A program made the position numbers and the translations under genes. 64,000 nucleotides of DNA from Flammula alnicola (lineage: Eukaryota > Basidiomycota > Agaricomycetes > Agaricales > Strophariaceae). The notes below the pieces were generated by a model. It saw nothing but the letters and a program-made list of their open reading frames with translations. It had not been told where the DNA came from and searched no databases. Of the stretch, positions 47,953 to 59,878 are shown one piece after another. Within the stretch, counting starts at the first letter, position 1. Each line of letters begins with the position of its first letter. The DNA lies in assembly GCA_015499995.1 (NCBI GenBank), contig JADNRV010000010.1, positions 372,001 through 436,000 on the forward strand, read 5' to 3'.

Positions 47953-48989
47953 ATGCTCAAGTCTCTTGCAGTCATTTCGATTCTTACCTCTGCGGCCTTC
48001 GCCCAGTCTTCGGTACTTAATATAACCCCTCTCCATTTAATTATGAAGTTGTTGACATTTTTCCCCAGTCGACTTCAAACGCGACGGCAACCGCAACTGC
48101 GAACCCTTTGATTCCTACTGGAATTAGCCAAGCATGCACGACGTTTTTGACCTCCCTTAACTCGGATTCAAGCCTTACCAGCTGCCTGTCAACTCTGACG
48201 ACGGCCACCTCTGCATTCGCACCCGGCAGTAACACGACTGCCTCGTCGGCTTCAGTCACGTCGGCCTTGAGCACCTTATGTGCGACCACTGTGTCCACCA
48301 CGTGCCCGGAGAGCCTCATCCGCTCAAAGCTCACGGATTTCTTCACCGCTTGCCCCGCCGAATTGACGACCAGCCCCGTGGCAAATGTAGTCAGGATTTA
48401 CGACGTCCTCTACGCCATCTCTCCTTTGAGAACCGCTGCCTGCTCCAAGGCTGACGATAACTCATGGTGTGTCATGGCAGCTACCACGACCACCCGCGAA
48501 GTAAGCGACGAAGTCGCCGGTGATTCATCATCGCTTGGAGTTTCTCAACTCCTCGCCCTCCTTTACACCACCGACAATTCAGCCCTTAAACGCCGCGCCA
48601 CTGTCTCTGCCCTTGTGCCCAACATGACCACCTACCACGATACCAACCTGCCCTTCATCTTTTTCAAGCCCAGCCTCGATGCAACCACGCTTTGCACAAC
48701 GTGCGCGCGTAACGTTCTCACGGCCTACATCAACTTCGAGTCCAACATCCCCTACGCACCAGGACTCTCCAACAGCCAGCTTTTGGATACCCAGAATGAC
48801 CTGTACAGCGCCATCCAATCGAAGTGCCCCTCGGGCTTCTTGAGCGGCGCCGTTCAAGCCGCTGGTGGATTGTCATCCGGTACTTTCGGCTCCTCTAGCG
48901 CTGCTGTTGCAACTGTCGGCTCAGAGTACAAGAGCCTCCTTGCCATCGCAATGGGTGTTGTGACTCTGGCAGTCTCTACCGCATTTTAA
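47953..48989 (+). CDS. Secreted, GPI-anchored Cys-containing protein
   Basis: Exon 1 (47953-48012) and exon 2 (48069-48989) give 326 residues. Exon 1 is exactly the signal peptide (MLKSLAVISILTSAAFAQSS). The mature part is Ser/Thr/Ala-rich with paired Cys (CTTFLTSLNSDSSLTSCL; CPESLIRSK; CTTCARNVLTAYINFES). The C-terminus has small residues followed by a hydrophobic tail (SLLAIAMGVVTLAVSTAF), the pattern of a GPI signal. Several N-x-S/T sites are present. The arrangement resembles fungal cell-surface proteins annotated with a domain of unknown function (possibly DUF7729). A cell-wall or surface role is inferred from the anchor alone. Confidence 0.85.
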
Positions 48990-51900
48990 GTAATAGCTGA
49001 GCTACTGGTACATAATTAAGGCACCTGCCTGACGTCCTTACTTACAATTCCTCCTCCCCACGAGCATATCTAGTTTTTCTATTTTCAATCTTTATAACGT
49101 ATACCCTATGGGTCGTTCGTAGGACGTAAATTATCAGTGAACTAGTATTTGCTAGTGCACCATCACTTCGCAAGTTCGAAATTAAAGTAGCCAATGATAT
49201 ATCATTGAGTATTATTCTCTGCCTTACGATAATCTGTCCGTCGTGTGCATCGTATTATAATTATGTTGTCAAGGAGATCCGAGGAATCACGTGAAAATGT
49301 CATTCCAATTCAACTTCAAGCGCATACCTGCCCTTTCCTGTCAATTCAATCAACTCAATAATGACGATAATCGAGAGGCTGGCGAAACGTTTGAAGAACC
49401 AAAAATGCGCCAATCACATCTGAAGAATTGCTTTGAAACAATGTAAGTGGAATACTTGGGAGGTTTAGAGCTGCTGGTAAATCGATTCGGAGGACTAAAT
49501 ACTGATCGAAAAATTGCCTCAGAACAACACTTGAAGGTAACCTTTATCTTTATGAAGCCTGAGGCCTGATGTTTCGTTGGATGAAAATATCTGCCGCTCG
49601 CAAAGTAAACCTGTCCCGAATGGCGGCCGAACTTGAACTCCCGAAGGCGGCGCCACAGAGATACAAACTCGTAAGGTATTGATTGGCACATAGAATATCG
49701 TTCTGTTGACTGAGGCCATATTTTCATCCCTTCCTTTGGGACTGAGCTAGGTATTGAATTGCGACTCCTTTCAGGGTGGAACAAGGCCTCACCGCGGATC
49801 TACGAATCGCATCTTTTGTCAATGCGGCTTTCGTTCCAGATAACTTTGGGCTGTCAGCTTTTGTGAGTACTGACAACCCCCTTTGAACATCTCCGAGGCT
49901 TGCATTAATTTCGGATCTCTTTCTCAGACTTTGTGCAGAGAACGCGTTTATACGGCCGATCCCAACACGCTCTAATATATTTTCCAGGTCCTTCCTTTTG
50001 TCCTTCACAGAAGGATTGAAAGAAATGCGCAGAACCTTAAGTTTTAAGCCTGAGGCTGCCTCAAGACGTAATCGTGGTGATATCGAACTCTAAAATAATG
50101 CCAAATGGATCTACCACTGGCAGCCCCCAACCCTTGCCCATACGACGCACACGCAGCGCCTATTGGTGGGGACAGCGCGAAAATAGCCGTGCTCTTGTCT
50201 AGACCGCTCACGACATTATTCAAGGCCACTGTTCGGGTCGCTGAACTCTGTAACCGCAGCTCGCAATAGAGCAATCCCTGATTATGGATGACTGAAAAAA
50301 CCAGAAGAAAGTTATTCGTTCCCTCTGAGCCCACAGGATGTCAGAGAATCTTTCTTTTGTCATCTCAGTTGACATGGCGGTCTCTCGTTGGTCCGAGGCG
50401 AACATAAACATAGTCCAACACTGAAATATCACATCTCAGTGCCCGATGTACAATATTCACCGCAGTCATCAGTCGCATGCTGCCATGGGGCGTTTGTTTA
50501 CTCCGTTCGACTAAGAAACGGGGTTATCAAGCAATCTGGGTGGTCGGTATTAAATTCACCTTCATTGCTGAGTGCTAAATCTGCAGGATCATACACACGG
50601 AACTAATCAGCTTGCTCAGCTTCCCTGCTTCTATCCGAAGCTTCTGTTTCAAGTCTCTCACTGCACCAACGTACCGTTCAACAATATAATTTGGACGTTC
50701 CATCAAAGCGTTGACGAATGGCCGCCAGAGTTCCGAGTACGCAGTTGAAACACCTCACAGACTGTCGACGTCGATCAGATAAAGTTTTTTCAATTCATAC
50801 GGCCATTCGACTGCTCCTCGATGGTGTTGTCTGTACTGTGAAGACTCGGTGAGGACTCGGGCATTCTCTCAAATGATCTATCTGTGTCTCTCCTCACTTT
50901 GGGGCCATTCTTCTTTGCCAAGCCAGACGCTACACTCTCGCAATCTCTCTCTCAACGGCCCTCATTGTTGGTCCCCCGCTTGTCAGTGGGTGGTCCTAGT
51001 GCGGGATTTTATCGCGGTATCGAGGGTATGCTTCTGATTATCACACTAGATCCAAGGGATTAGACCCAGTTAAAGTACTGAGCCAACTTGCGATTACTTA
51101 TGTCCAGACGACCTGGTCTTTCCAGCCCCGCTCTCAAATCACCCTGTCCGCAAAAAGGGTAATTCCGGTGTGTACGCTTATATATGTAGCTGCATAAGTT
51201 TGTTATCACGAGGCAGTATAGCAAGTCCTGTAATGCTCTTTCCTTTCGACCCCTGATGTCGTCGTAATCCTTACGGTTCAAAGATTCCTTGCGTGATTCC
51301 CCTCTTCTCTCTTCCTCTAATTTTTTTCGAAGGGTATTATTTAAGAGTCTGACAACGGCGTGGAGATACCCGCCCGTTGCAGTAGTTACTAGTAGGCTTA
51401 CTGCAGGACTACTCGAGTACAGAACCAAATACAGAATAGGCAGTCCGTGGGAAATAATTTTAGTCACATGACGCTGGATGTGTGGCGCACAAGAATCTGT
51501 GGCGTCGTTGGACTGATGCAAGAGTGGGAACAGCGCACGTTAACAACGTTTAACGGAGAATTTGGTAGACTCAACGTATACAATTTGGGTCTAAATTCTG
51601 GTCATCTCTGGAAAGACTTGTTTCACAGCAATCTGTCCACTGTTACGAAAGGTGTGCAATCTGCATTCTCGAGATGACTTGAAATTCATCCTTAACTCAG
51701 TCGCGAATTACGTCAATATATAGCCGTGTATCCATAGAAACTCGAGGAGGCGACTAGCGCAGCTCCGATTCTCTTGATAGCTTATGCGCGTTGCTTTGAA
51801 ATTCTGCTGCCGACAAAAGAAACCTTGCAATTACCTCTTTCGTCCTTGGTTTGATGGATTCTTCGTGCCTTGAGTATGGCACGACGCTTCACCGCATCTT

Positions 51901-52636
51901 TGATGAATGCACATATTGGGATATAAGATTCCAAATATCAATCAGCCTACACCCACAAGTATCTCCCTTCATTGGTATAATGCTGAAATTTTTCCGTAGC
52001 GCGGTCTTGCAATTTCGCCAGTCCGATTAATTGAGACCGCGACGGAGCCGAATTTTGTATGACTAGTCCATAGGCCGCAGTTGAAATGCAGAGTACTCTT
52101 TTACTCCACCTTGGTGTGGATATCGATAACTGGATATTGCAATGCTGAAACGAAATAGCCGAATGTTAGTAGTAAGTCCATGCAAGAGCAGCCCGTTAAA
52201 GGGCGCTGTTAGAGATGCCATGTCTAGGGAAAATTTTGCATTGAGGTGAAATGAGATTGCATGGAGTGCTAGAAGCCTGATAGGTGATACAGATGGTAGG
52301 CCCGGAAATGGATGCGACAATTACAGCTACTGCGACTATTAATATACAGTCCGTGAACATATCTATCAGGAGGGTTCCTGAGTCTATACAGTGGCTTGGA
52401 AAATATGACCTTCACAATACATTAGGTGTGCAATGCATGAGGAAACTTGAATGAGTAAGTCCAATGAGGAACGAAATTGCTTGAGGTATCGAGATGTGAA
52501 GTAGTATTGTTGAGATTCATGTGGGAGGGTGACCAAGGGCAGGTTTTGAGTTAGACAACGGAAAGATAATGCAATTTGAATCTGGTCACCCCCGAGCTGT
52601 GTTAAACGACATTAGTTCGCCGATTAAAGCAGGGGA
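48990..52636. other. Long region with only weak coding signals
   Basis: About 3.6 kb. Minus-strand frames at 49350-50008 and 50044-50432 show exon-like stretches such as LDKSTAIFALSPPIGAACAS, but I could not join them and recognise no family; they may be remnants. The frame at 51060-51521 is listed separately. No repeats of note. Confidence 0.35.
51060..51521 (-). CDS. Possible 153-aa protein, unrecognised
   Basis: A single uninterrupted frame with a hydrophobic stretch (LPILYLVLYSSSPAVSLLVT), a basic/acidic helix (KKLEEERRGESRKESLNRK) and a second mildly hydrophobic stretch (DLLYCLVITNLCSYIY). It could be a small membrane protein. No homologue comes to mind and no neighbouring exon supports it, so it may be chance. 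Confidence 0.25.
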   Translation of the reverse strand: MHQSNDATDSCAPHIQRHVTKIISHGLPILYLVLYSSSPAVSLLVTTATGGYLHAVVRLLNNTLRKKLEEERRGESRKESLNRKDYDDIRGRKERALQDLLYCLVITNLCSYIYKRTHRNYPFCGQGDLRAGLERPGRLDISNRKLAQYFNWV

Positions 52637-52819
52637 TTAGATTGACTTACTCAAAAGACAACCCTGACATAGGACTCGCGGGAGAGCCTCTCCTTGTACC
52701 ACGGCGGTTTGTACTCTTGATATTGAACATGAAATGCCGGCTGTTTTTCTTGGGCAATATAGAATTATCTCGTGAGTTCGTAGGCAGCCGGGACAACTGG
52801 CTTTCTTCACTTCACACAT
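52637..52819 (-). CDS. Cys-rich microprotein, module 1
   Basis: 60 residues from ATG 52819 (MCEVKKASCPGCLRTHEIIL). Cysteines fall at 2, 9, 12, 22 and about 31, with a final CxxC near the end (LCQGC). The spacing C-x6-C-x2-C-x9-C ... C-x2-C is shared with the small gene at 55634-55786, which suggests a folded zinc- or disulfide-bound unit. No signal peptide, so zinc binding inside the cell is more likely. A splice donor (gtaagt) sits just before the stop; splicing would change only the last three residues. The gene is divergent from the kinase-like gene at 53380, 560 bp away. Confidence 0.6.
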   Translation of the reverse strand: MCEVKKASCPGCLRTHEIILYCPRKTAGISCSISRVQTAVVQGEALPRVLCQGCLLSKSI

Positions 52820-53379
52820 TCTTGAAGAACGGCGAGTTTTCAGTTGGGACACTCAATGGATGATAGCCATTCAGTCTCCAATTCATCGAAAGTTTTAAGA
52901 GCGGATGCATGGCAGAGTCCAATACCCAGATGAGGACAACACACTACGCACTGGAGTTTTCATCACTGGCATACCATCCGACTCCTACATCTAAGAGAGA
53001 AATGCCAGGGGTGCGGGTCGTCTAGTCTCCTCTTCGGGACAATGGCTCGGGGTTTCATTGCAGACATTTCAAAACTCGGGATCGAAAAAGTTGTGGGTGC
53101 ACTAGTGGTGTACATAATTAGCTTAAGATATGTCGGGCGCACCTATCTCTAATGCCATAAAGGGCCAGGCCATCCGAGCAAAGCCGCCGAGGAAATGCAG
53201 AATATTATGTAAGTAACATTTGCTTGGTGGGAAGATCTCTTGATTAGCGCACCATGTCTGGATTTGCAGTGGTTGACATTATGGGACGGGCACACTGCGT
53301 TTACAGCAGCGAGCGGTGCTTCTGATCACCAGTGCTTCCAAAACAACCTATCATCGATTATCTTTTGGCGTCATCCACA
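52820..53379. promoter_or_regulatory. Shared divergent region of module 1
   Basis: 560 bp between the starts of the Cys-rich and kinase-like genes. The corresponding gap in module 2 is 597 bp. Both should hold back-to-back promoters. Confidence 0.5.
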
Positions 53380-54832
53380 ATGACAGCGCCCGTCGGTCTT
53401 GGGGTTGAGTTCAATGAACCCGTCCTCAGTGTTTGCCCCATTCCTCATAACGTCGTTGGGTTCATTGGTGGAGATCTCGGACCACGCCCCAGATATCTTC
53501 TGTGGAAAGACGGCCAAGAGATAACTATTGAAGCACCTTACTACAATTATGAAAACGAACATGATCCCGATGATCCAGATTCCGAGCGGAAACTGACGGT
53601 GAAAGCAAAGCAAACATTTGCCCATTACCTCGAAATCATTGTTCGTAGTTTCCTCATTAGCCCGTAAATATCGACTGATATTTAGATATACACTAGCAAA
53701 TGCATCTTGATGATATCGTGTTTGGGGAAACCAACTGGGCGTATCTGTTACAAGATCGCTGGGGAGGATTTTACATTAGGCAAAAGGAAAAGATATTCAA
53801 GACTATTTCTTGTCCGTTATGGGCTCCCACGATCTGGGAGGATGAAATCCAGTTCACGGTTTGGGGCCGACCTTGGGACCGTCGAGGAATCTGGAAAGGA
53901 ATGGAAGTTGGTATGTAATATATGTTCCCTGGCACTCGTAGTGACATTCATCCTTTCAATTAGATGTTCTGTATGCCTGGAGCGAGGAAGATTTATTGCG
54001 CCTCAATCGCTCAATGTACGCTTGTCGAATCCTGGAGGACATGGATCTCACCTTCGAGGTATATGGACACCTCTTGCGGAAGGACGGCACTGTGATTGGC
54101 CTGGTTAGCCAGGCTGGCAAGGGGAGAATGATCAAATCTTCAGACCGTGCCTTAATATATCGGACCATCTCGAACATTCAAAGTCGCGGCTGTCTCTACA
54201 AAGGTTGTGGTACAAATCGATTTATGATCTCCCCGGAAGGCAAAGTCCGGCTACTGGAATTGTTCTGTTTGACCCAATACCCCCAAAACCAATCCGATAA
54301 GTTGGCGAAACACGCAGAAGTATGGCATTGGAAAGAATTGGACGATCTGTTCTGGGAACTCAAGACCTATGGACCCTACGGGAACTTTCGGATACCACCT
54401 GACCGTTTTACGGCCTCCCCGAAGGATTTGCAACTTATTATTCCACCTCCCAAACTCGGACGACCGCTGGGCGGGATATATTTGTATCCGTCACCAAATT
54501 TCTTTTCCACATATCAGATTCCGGTATGGGAAGACTTCGAGCAGATCCAGCGTGAGAGGGACCACGTACGCTCTCTCCAACTTAGACGCAGGGGAATTGC
54601 CGTCATCGTCGATGATTCAGAAACGAATACCGAACGCTCTTTTGCCAACGAGGATCGACCATTGAACCTAATTGCGACTCTGTCTTTATCCCACCGATCC
54701 CGTCGCAACCGCTCTGGGGTTGTATATCATCCATATCGAGCAAATAGGAATGGGAGACCCAACGTCATGGCTCGGTCTGAGGACACGGAAACCACCAGCT
54801 CTATTCACGTCGTGGATTTTTCGGTGGATTAA
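53380..54832 (+). CDS. Kinase-like protein with degenerate active site, module 1
   Basis: Three exons (53380-53640, 53697-53910, 53964-54832) total 1344 nt, 447 residues. ATG 53380 is chosen; the frame is open further back only to a GTG. The middle has an order reminiscent of a protein kinase: RRGIWKGMEVDVLYAW (possible beta-3 lysine), VIGLVSQAGKGRMI (hinge-like), then LYKGCGTNRFMI and GKVRLLELF where a kinase has the catalytic loop and DFG. The catalytic Asp (Gly here), the loop Asn (Arg) and the DFG Asp (Glu) are all replaced, so phosphotransfer is not expected. The C-terminal 130 residues are basic, low in complexity and probably disordered. Intron positions are identical in the paralogue at 56384. 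The kinase relation is my inference from motif order. Confidence 0.75.
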
Positions 54833-55633
54833 AGGGGAGACCATACTATCACCGACTATTCATTCATCTTGTATAACTACGTAGGCATAAACGCACGCAC
54901 GCTCATTCGCTCATAGCCAATAACAATGCAGCTTTCGTTCCTTATGCCACGAATAATACAATGTGGCGCATGCTGATCTTAGGCAATCTCTAAGATATCA
55001 ACTAAATAAAATGAATAACTGGAGAAAGATACTGTATATCTTCTATAGAGTTCGTGCACGCTATCAACGATAGAATATGAGGTAATTAATGTGATAAAGA
55101 GTGCAAGTAATTATGGGAGTGAAAGCATACAATGCAGGTAAAATCCACGATAATGGATGGCCGGGGGCGGATCGAGGGAGCAAATGGTCGGGAGGTACAT
55201 AGAAGATATACATGGACAGAGCTGAAGATACAGGAATTGCGATGGAGTGAAACAGGATGGGACATAGGACAGGATGATCTAGACAACATGGTATGATGAA
55301 TGGCGCTGGGCAACAAATATGGACAGGGTTGAGAATAAGTGAGCACTGATAAAGACAAGTCCCTTGTCTAACATTCTCCAGGGATTTTTTCGGAAGTGAG
55401 AGTGTTTGAACAGTTGCCGCCAATAGGATCCAGAATATTAGCCTTCGTCACCAGTGAATTCCGATGCAAGGAGGAAAAGCTGATTGACAATGAGACACTC
55501 CTCAGCCATGTCAGACAAATCAGGTTAACAAGAAACCATGAAGCTATAGCTTCATGATTTGATAGAAGGGATACGTTTTAGATTAATTATGCCTGAGAGT
55601 ATCACAATTATTGGACACTCACCGACAAGGATA
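54833..55633. other. Spacer between the two modules
   Basis: 800 bp of AT-rich sequence after the first kinase-like gene. A 119-codon minus-strand frame (55064-55423) lacks motifs and is not called. Confidence 0.45.
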
Positions 55634-55786
55634 TTACGTCGAAGCGCAACTTGAGCAGCGGACTATGGGAATACTTGCCTGACCGGCACGGATAGGATTG
55701 GCGCATTTCACCCCAGCGGGACAACGTACAATCATATCATACTTTCGTCCACAGTTATCGCACTGAGCCTGTTGAGAGGTGCACAT
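55634..55786 (-). CDS. Cys-rich microprotein, module 2
   Basis: 50 residues from ATG 55786 (MCTSQQAQCDNCGRKYDMIV), Cys at 2, 9, 12, 22, 28, 44 and 47, ending RCSSCAST. The first four Cys positions equal those of module 1; the difference is in loop lengths afterwards. The longer in-frame start at 55858 would add a hydrophobic lead, but it has no equivalent in module 1, so the short form is preferred. Divergent from the kinase-like gene at 56384. Confidence 0.6.
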   Translation of the reverse strand: MCTSQQAQCDNCGRKYDMIVRCPAGVKCANPIRAGQASIPIVRCSSCAST

Positions 55787-56383
55787 ACTCGAGTTGTAGC
55801 GATGAATCCGAGGGATACAGAAGACGATTCCGAGGGAAAACGAGCTACTAACCTCCATCGAAAAGACATACCAATTTATGGAGGCAAAAAAAGCGCTCGT
55901 CGTACTATCATCTTGAATATAATTTCCTGAAGGAGATCATGTCTAGATACTCGTCTGTAATGTACGGGTATACGTAGTCTATGCGAGTTGAAAGACTTAC
56001 AACACGACGTTCCGGTCAAGAACAGCAACGGAATGTCCTTTTCCGGTAATCGCTTGGGGATTCGCCGAAACGCCTTGGTGTGAAAAGGAAATGAGACGCT
56101 ACTACGATTCCTGGTATTAGGGACCTACATCTTTTATTCCCGAAACTAGACGCCGCTCTTGAAGGGACGGGAGTGATAAAATGTAGTCGAAGTGAGACCA
56201 TTACGCATCCTCGTAGATCACTTGTCAGGGACAGAGATTATCTCAGCAACCGAAACCGAAAGGCCGTTAAACGCGGCAGCGGCGTGTTCTCGGACCGCGT
56301 GATCTTTCAGTGATCAGCAATCCTGACTCTCACGAATTCGAACCTCATCTGCCCACAAACTATCACCGACGCCCACAACGACC
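55787..56383. promoter_or_regulatory. Shared divergent region of module 2
   Basis: 597 bp between start codons, the counterpart of 52820-53379. No clear shared element could be fixed by eye beyond short words such as cagcagcg / cagcggcg before the plus-strand start. Confidence 0.45.
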
Positions 56384-57790
56384 ATGTCAGAGTATCAGTT
56401 TCCCTTCCAAGCCATCCCTGATTCTTGTCCCATTCCTCCAGGCGTTGTAGCTCTTGTTGGGGGTATTATGGGAGAGCGACCTATCTATGCCTTGTGGAAG
56501 GACCGAAAAGAAATAATTATTCAAGCGCCCGAAAGTGAAGATCTTCTGGAGGTGGATCCAGATGATCCGCACTATTTGTGGAAAGTAATGTGCAAAGCCC
56601 GAAAGACATACGCGAATTACCTGGAGATAATTGTTCGTTCATTCTGTAATTCTCTACGTTCGTTACTGATGCATTTTGATAGCAAGCGCTCCTTCCGTCT
56701 ATCGATTTCGGAAAGACGAACTGGGCGTACTTGTTCAAGGATCACAAAACTCGCCAATATGTGATCAGACAGAAGGAAAAAATACTCAATATCGTTTCGT
56801 GCCCTACGTGGGCTACGCTGATTAGAGAAGATGAAATTGAATTTACCGTCTGGGGAGTATGTGCTGATCGACGAGGAATTTGGAAGGGAAAGAAAGTTGG
56901 TACGAGCGCTTCTTCCATGACTTCACCACCTTAATACTCATAATATCTGTTTAACGATAGACGTTATTTACGCGTGGAACAATCAGGAGCTCTGGTGCCT
57001 CAACCAAGGCATGTATGGGTATCGAGCGGTTCAGGGCTTGGACGTCACCTTTGAGGTCTACGGCCATCTCATTGGTAAGAACAATGCCGTCATTGGTCTA
57101 GTCAGCGAAGCAGCTTGGGGAAGGATGATCAAACCGACTGACGCCGCACTCATCCATCACACCATTTCACGGATTCAGAGCTGGGGATGCATCTACAAAG
57201 GTTGCCTCACCAACCGCTTCATGATTGCAGACGGTAAAGTTCGGCTTCTCGAACTAAACTGCATCACTCTGTATCAAGATAGAGTGCAACTGGAGCTAGA
57301 TGCCGAAATATGGCACTGGAAGGAGCTGCATCAACTCTTCAAGGAAATAAACGACCTCGGACCGTACGGGAACCATAGAATCCCCCTTTTACGCTTCACG
57401 AGTACGTATAGAGATCTGGACTTTATCCCTCCTTCGCCCCGACCCGACCTGCCTCTGGGAGGAATGTTTCTATACCCCGGGTTCTTCCGTATCTTTGACG
57501 TCGAAATGTGGGCAGGCTATGAGCCTGTGGAAGAGGATAAACCGAACAACGCTGTCTCTCGTCGTCGCAGAGCACCTCCCCGTTCCATTAAGCTCATCGC
57601 AAACGGGCCGTCGCCACTCGTTAATGCTCAAGAGGAAATGGGAACGATGCTGAGCATTTCGAGGCCAGTCCACCGTCAACGAAATCGCCCGCTCGCTATT
57701 TCACACCATCCGTACTACCGTCAACCAAGAGCTAGTGGAAGGGTCAAGGCGTTAACTTTCAACTCCGATGATACAGTTAGTACTGTCTGA
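56384..57790 (+). CDS. Kinase-like protein with degenerate active site, module 2
   Basis: Three exons (56384-56632, 56683-56899, 56961-57790) total 1296 nt, 431 residues. Clear paralogue of 53380-54832: shared FGKTNWAYLFKD / FGETNWAYLLQD, IRQKEKI, RRGIWKG, DVTFEVYGHLI, VIGLVSEAAWGRMI, IYKGCLTNRFMI, GKVRLLELNC, WHWKELHQLF and LGPYGNHRIP. The catalytic-loop Asp and Asn and the DFG Asp are again Gly, Arg and Glu, so the changes are not damage to one copy. The C-terminal tail is Arg/Pro-rich and diverged. Both copies keep open frames and the same introns, which argues that both are functional. Confidence 0.78.
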
Positions 57791-59878
57791 TGCAACACAT
57801 CCCGCAACGCAAAGTAAACAGACATTCGTTTTACATACGACTATACACAAAGTAGGTAGTCTATGGTTTCAATATGGTCCGTTCTTCTCGTAGATGAATT
57901 CATTTGGCAACTTTTAATGATCGACTAGTCTTTAATGTGGCGCGTTTGCGCCGCATTCTCACTTTGAAAGTAACAAGTACATTCATATTTGACTATATAT
58001 GTGGCGTTGACCAACTAAACGCCACAGATAAAGCAGAGCCTGTTCTATTTTTTGTTGGCCGGAATCGTACTGAAATAGGCGCCCGTTCCTCGATCCATAT
58101 CAGATTCGCATTTGAGAAATGGCCACATCATCATTTTAACATGTTCCGCCCATCCATTTCAGGTCTTTAATGTAGTGTATAGAGTCTAGACGGCAGTCTT
58201 ATGCTCAGATCACATCTCTCAGATATATTTAGCAAGATGGCTTCAGTGGGTATCACGCGAGCGGCGAAGCCTTGTGAGATCTAGGTTCCGTATTATTAAC
58301 GTTTACTTACTACCGAGAGAATACCGTCATGTAAGGTTGGCGGGAGCTCCACGGCAGGAATTCATTTTCGCTTTCGTCTTCTGACGTCCAAGCGTGTGCC
58401 TCTGAATCAAACTCCGTCTCCGGCAGGCCCGGCAGCTTGTTAGATGTGCGTCAAGGCCCTCTATTCACAGAAAAAGCCGAGAATTATGCTGCATTTTATG
58501 TTGAATATAAAATCTCCGAGCTCATTTACCCATATTCTCCTTTTTCTATGATAATCCAAGACTGTTGAGCAGCTGAAAGATTGGTCCGTGGTCGTATTTT
58601 GATTGTAGGAATGAAAATACAGGCACTCAGGCTGCCAGTGAGGCAGGTCGCTCCCTGAAAATTTTACGAGTTCCTTGTTCCTTCGAGCTGCAGCTGAGTG
58701 CCCATACATTACTTCCTTTTACCTTTTTTTATCATTGAAGCAGCTGTTTTTGGCAGTAAGTTTCCAAAAATTGAAGCACAGTGCAGCAAGCGATGCAGGT
58801 TAGTACATACCGAAGCCCCGGGTTGGAATTCCAGACGGTCGAAAAATTCTAAATAAACCGTACCTTCAATTCATTATCTCCCTATTTTAATATGTATTGC
58901 ACAGAACCGGAGTAGGAAGCCGTGTATGGAGTTCAATTGGCCGCCACCTTGGACAAGCTTCTAGCTTTAACTTTTAAGTCCTTGCCTTTTGAGGGGTCAA
59001 ACTTATTCTCGTTCTCTCTCTGCTGAGCCATAAAATAAATTTCTTCCAAATAAAATATTTCAATGTGTTAGGATGACGTGAGAACAACCCTTGACAGCCT
59101 CTTTAAAGTTGAGAGGCCTAAAGTGCTGAAGCATTGAGACGAGGACGAGCAAAGCACTCATGTAAGCATTATACGACGGCTTGTAGTTTTTAATAATTAA
59201 TGTATGTAGGCACATGGATATAGGACTGAACTGTGGTCACGCTACACCGGTATTGGCACGACACAGACACCCCACTCACACCATTTGCAGCGCCTGGAAT
59301 GGGAGGAAGGAAGCGCGGGATGCCCTGCCAAATTGAAACTCAGAAGCGGCAAGTTGGTGACTTCGAACGTCAAATGCCAAAATCCTGCCGTGGAGCTCCC
59401 GCCAACGCTAGTCATGCGATCGATTCGGACTGGTTTTTTCTCCGAAAGACCTTCAAGTGTTTTGTGTAGTGACTCAGAGAAAAGAACATCGCATCTTTCA
59501 GTATCAGAATGAACCGAGCGCACTGTAGAAATGACCGTCATCATTCTCTGTCTGTTCTTAGATATTTTGTGTTTGACGTAATTTGAGAGGGATTTATGGA
59601 TGTCCAGGTTCACCGGCATGTCAGAAAACGTATTTCTACTGTGGCGTTCAACTGGATACGATGTGTGTATGTCATGGTTGTCCTCAGAGAAGCCAAGAAC
59701 ATGAAGATCGCCATGTGGAACAATCGGCAATTGCCGGCCAAGCATCTCATGATCGCTTCGCAGCCCTTCGCTTCCTTCTCCACCTTGTCCTCTGACCTTA
59801 CTCTTCAAGGTTTCGTCTTCCGGTTGCTCAGCTGTGGTCGACGAATAGCGATACCCCCAACATACATATATTCTTGCC
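57791..59878. other. Intergenic region, no gene supported
   Basis: About 2 kb. A third module was looked for and not found. The 272-codon frame on the minus strand at 59242-60060 runs over the first exon of the next gene and is not called. Confidence 0.4.
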
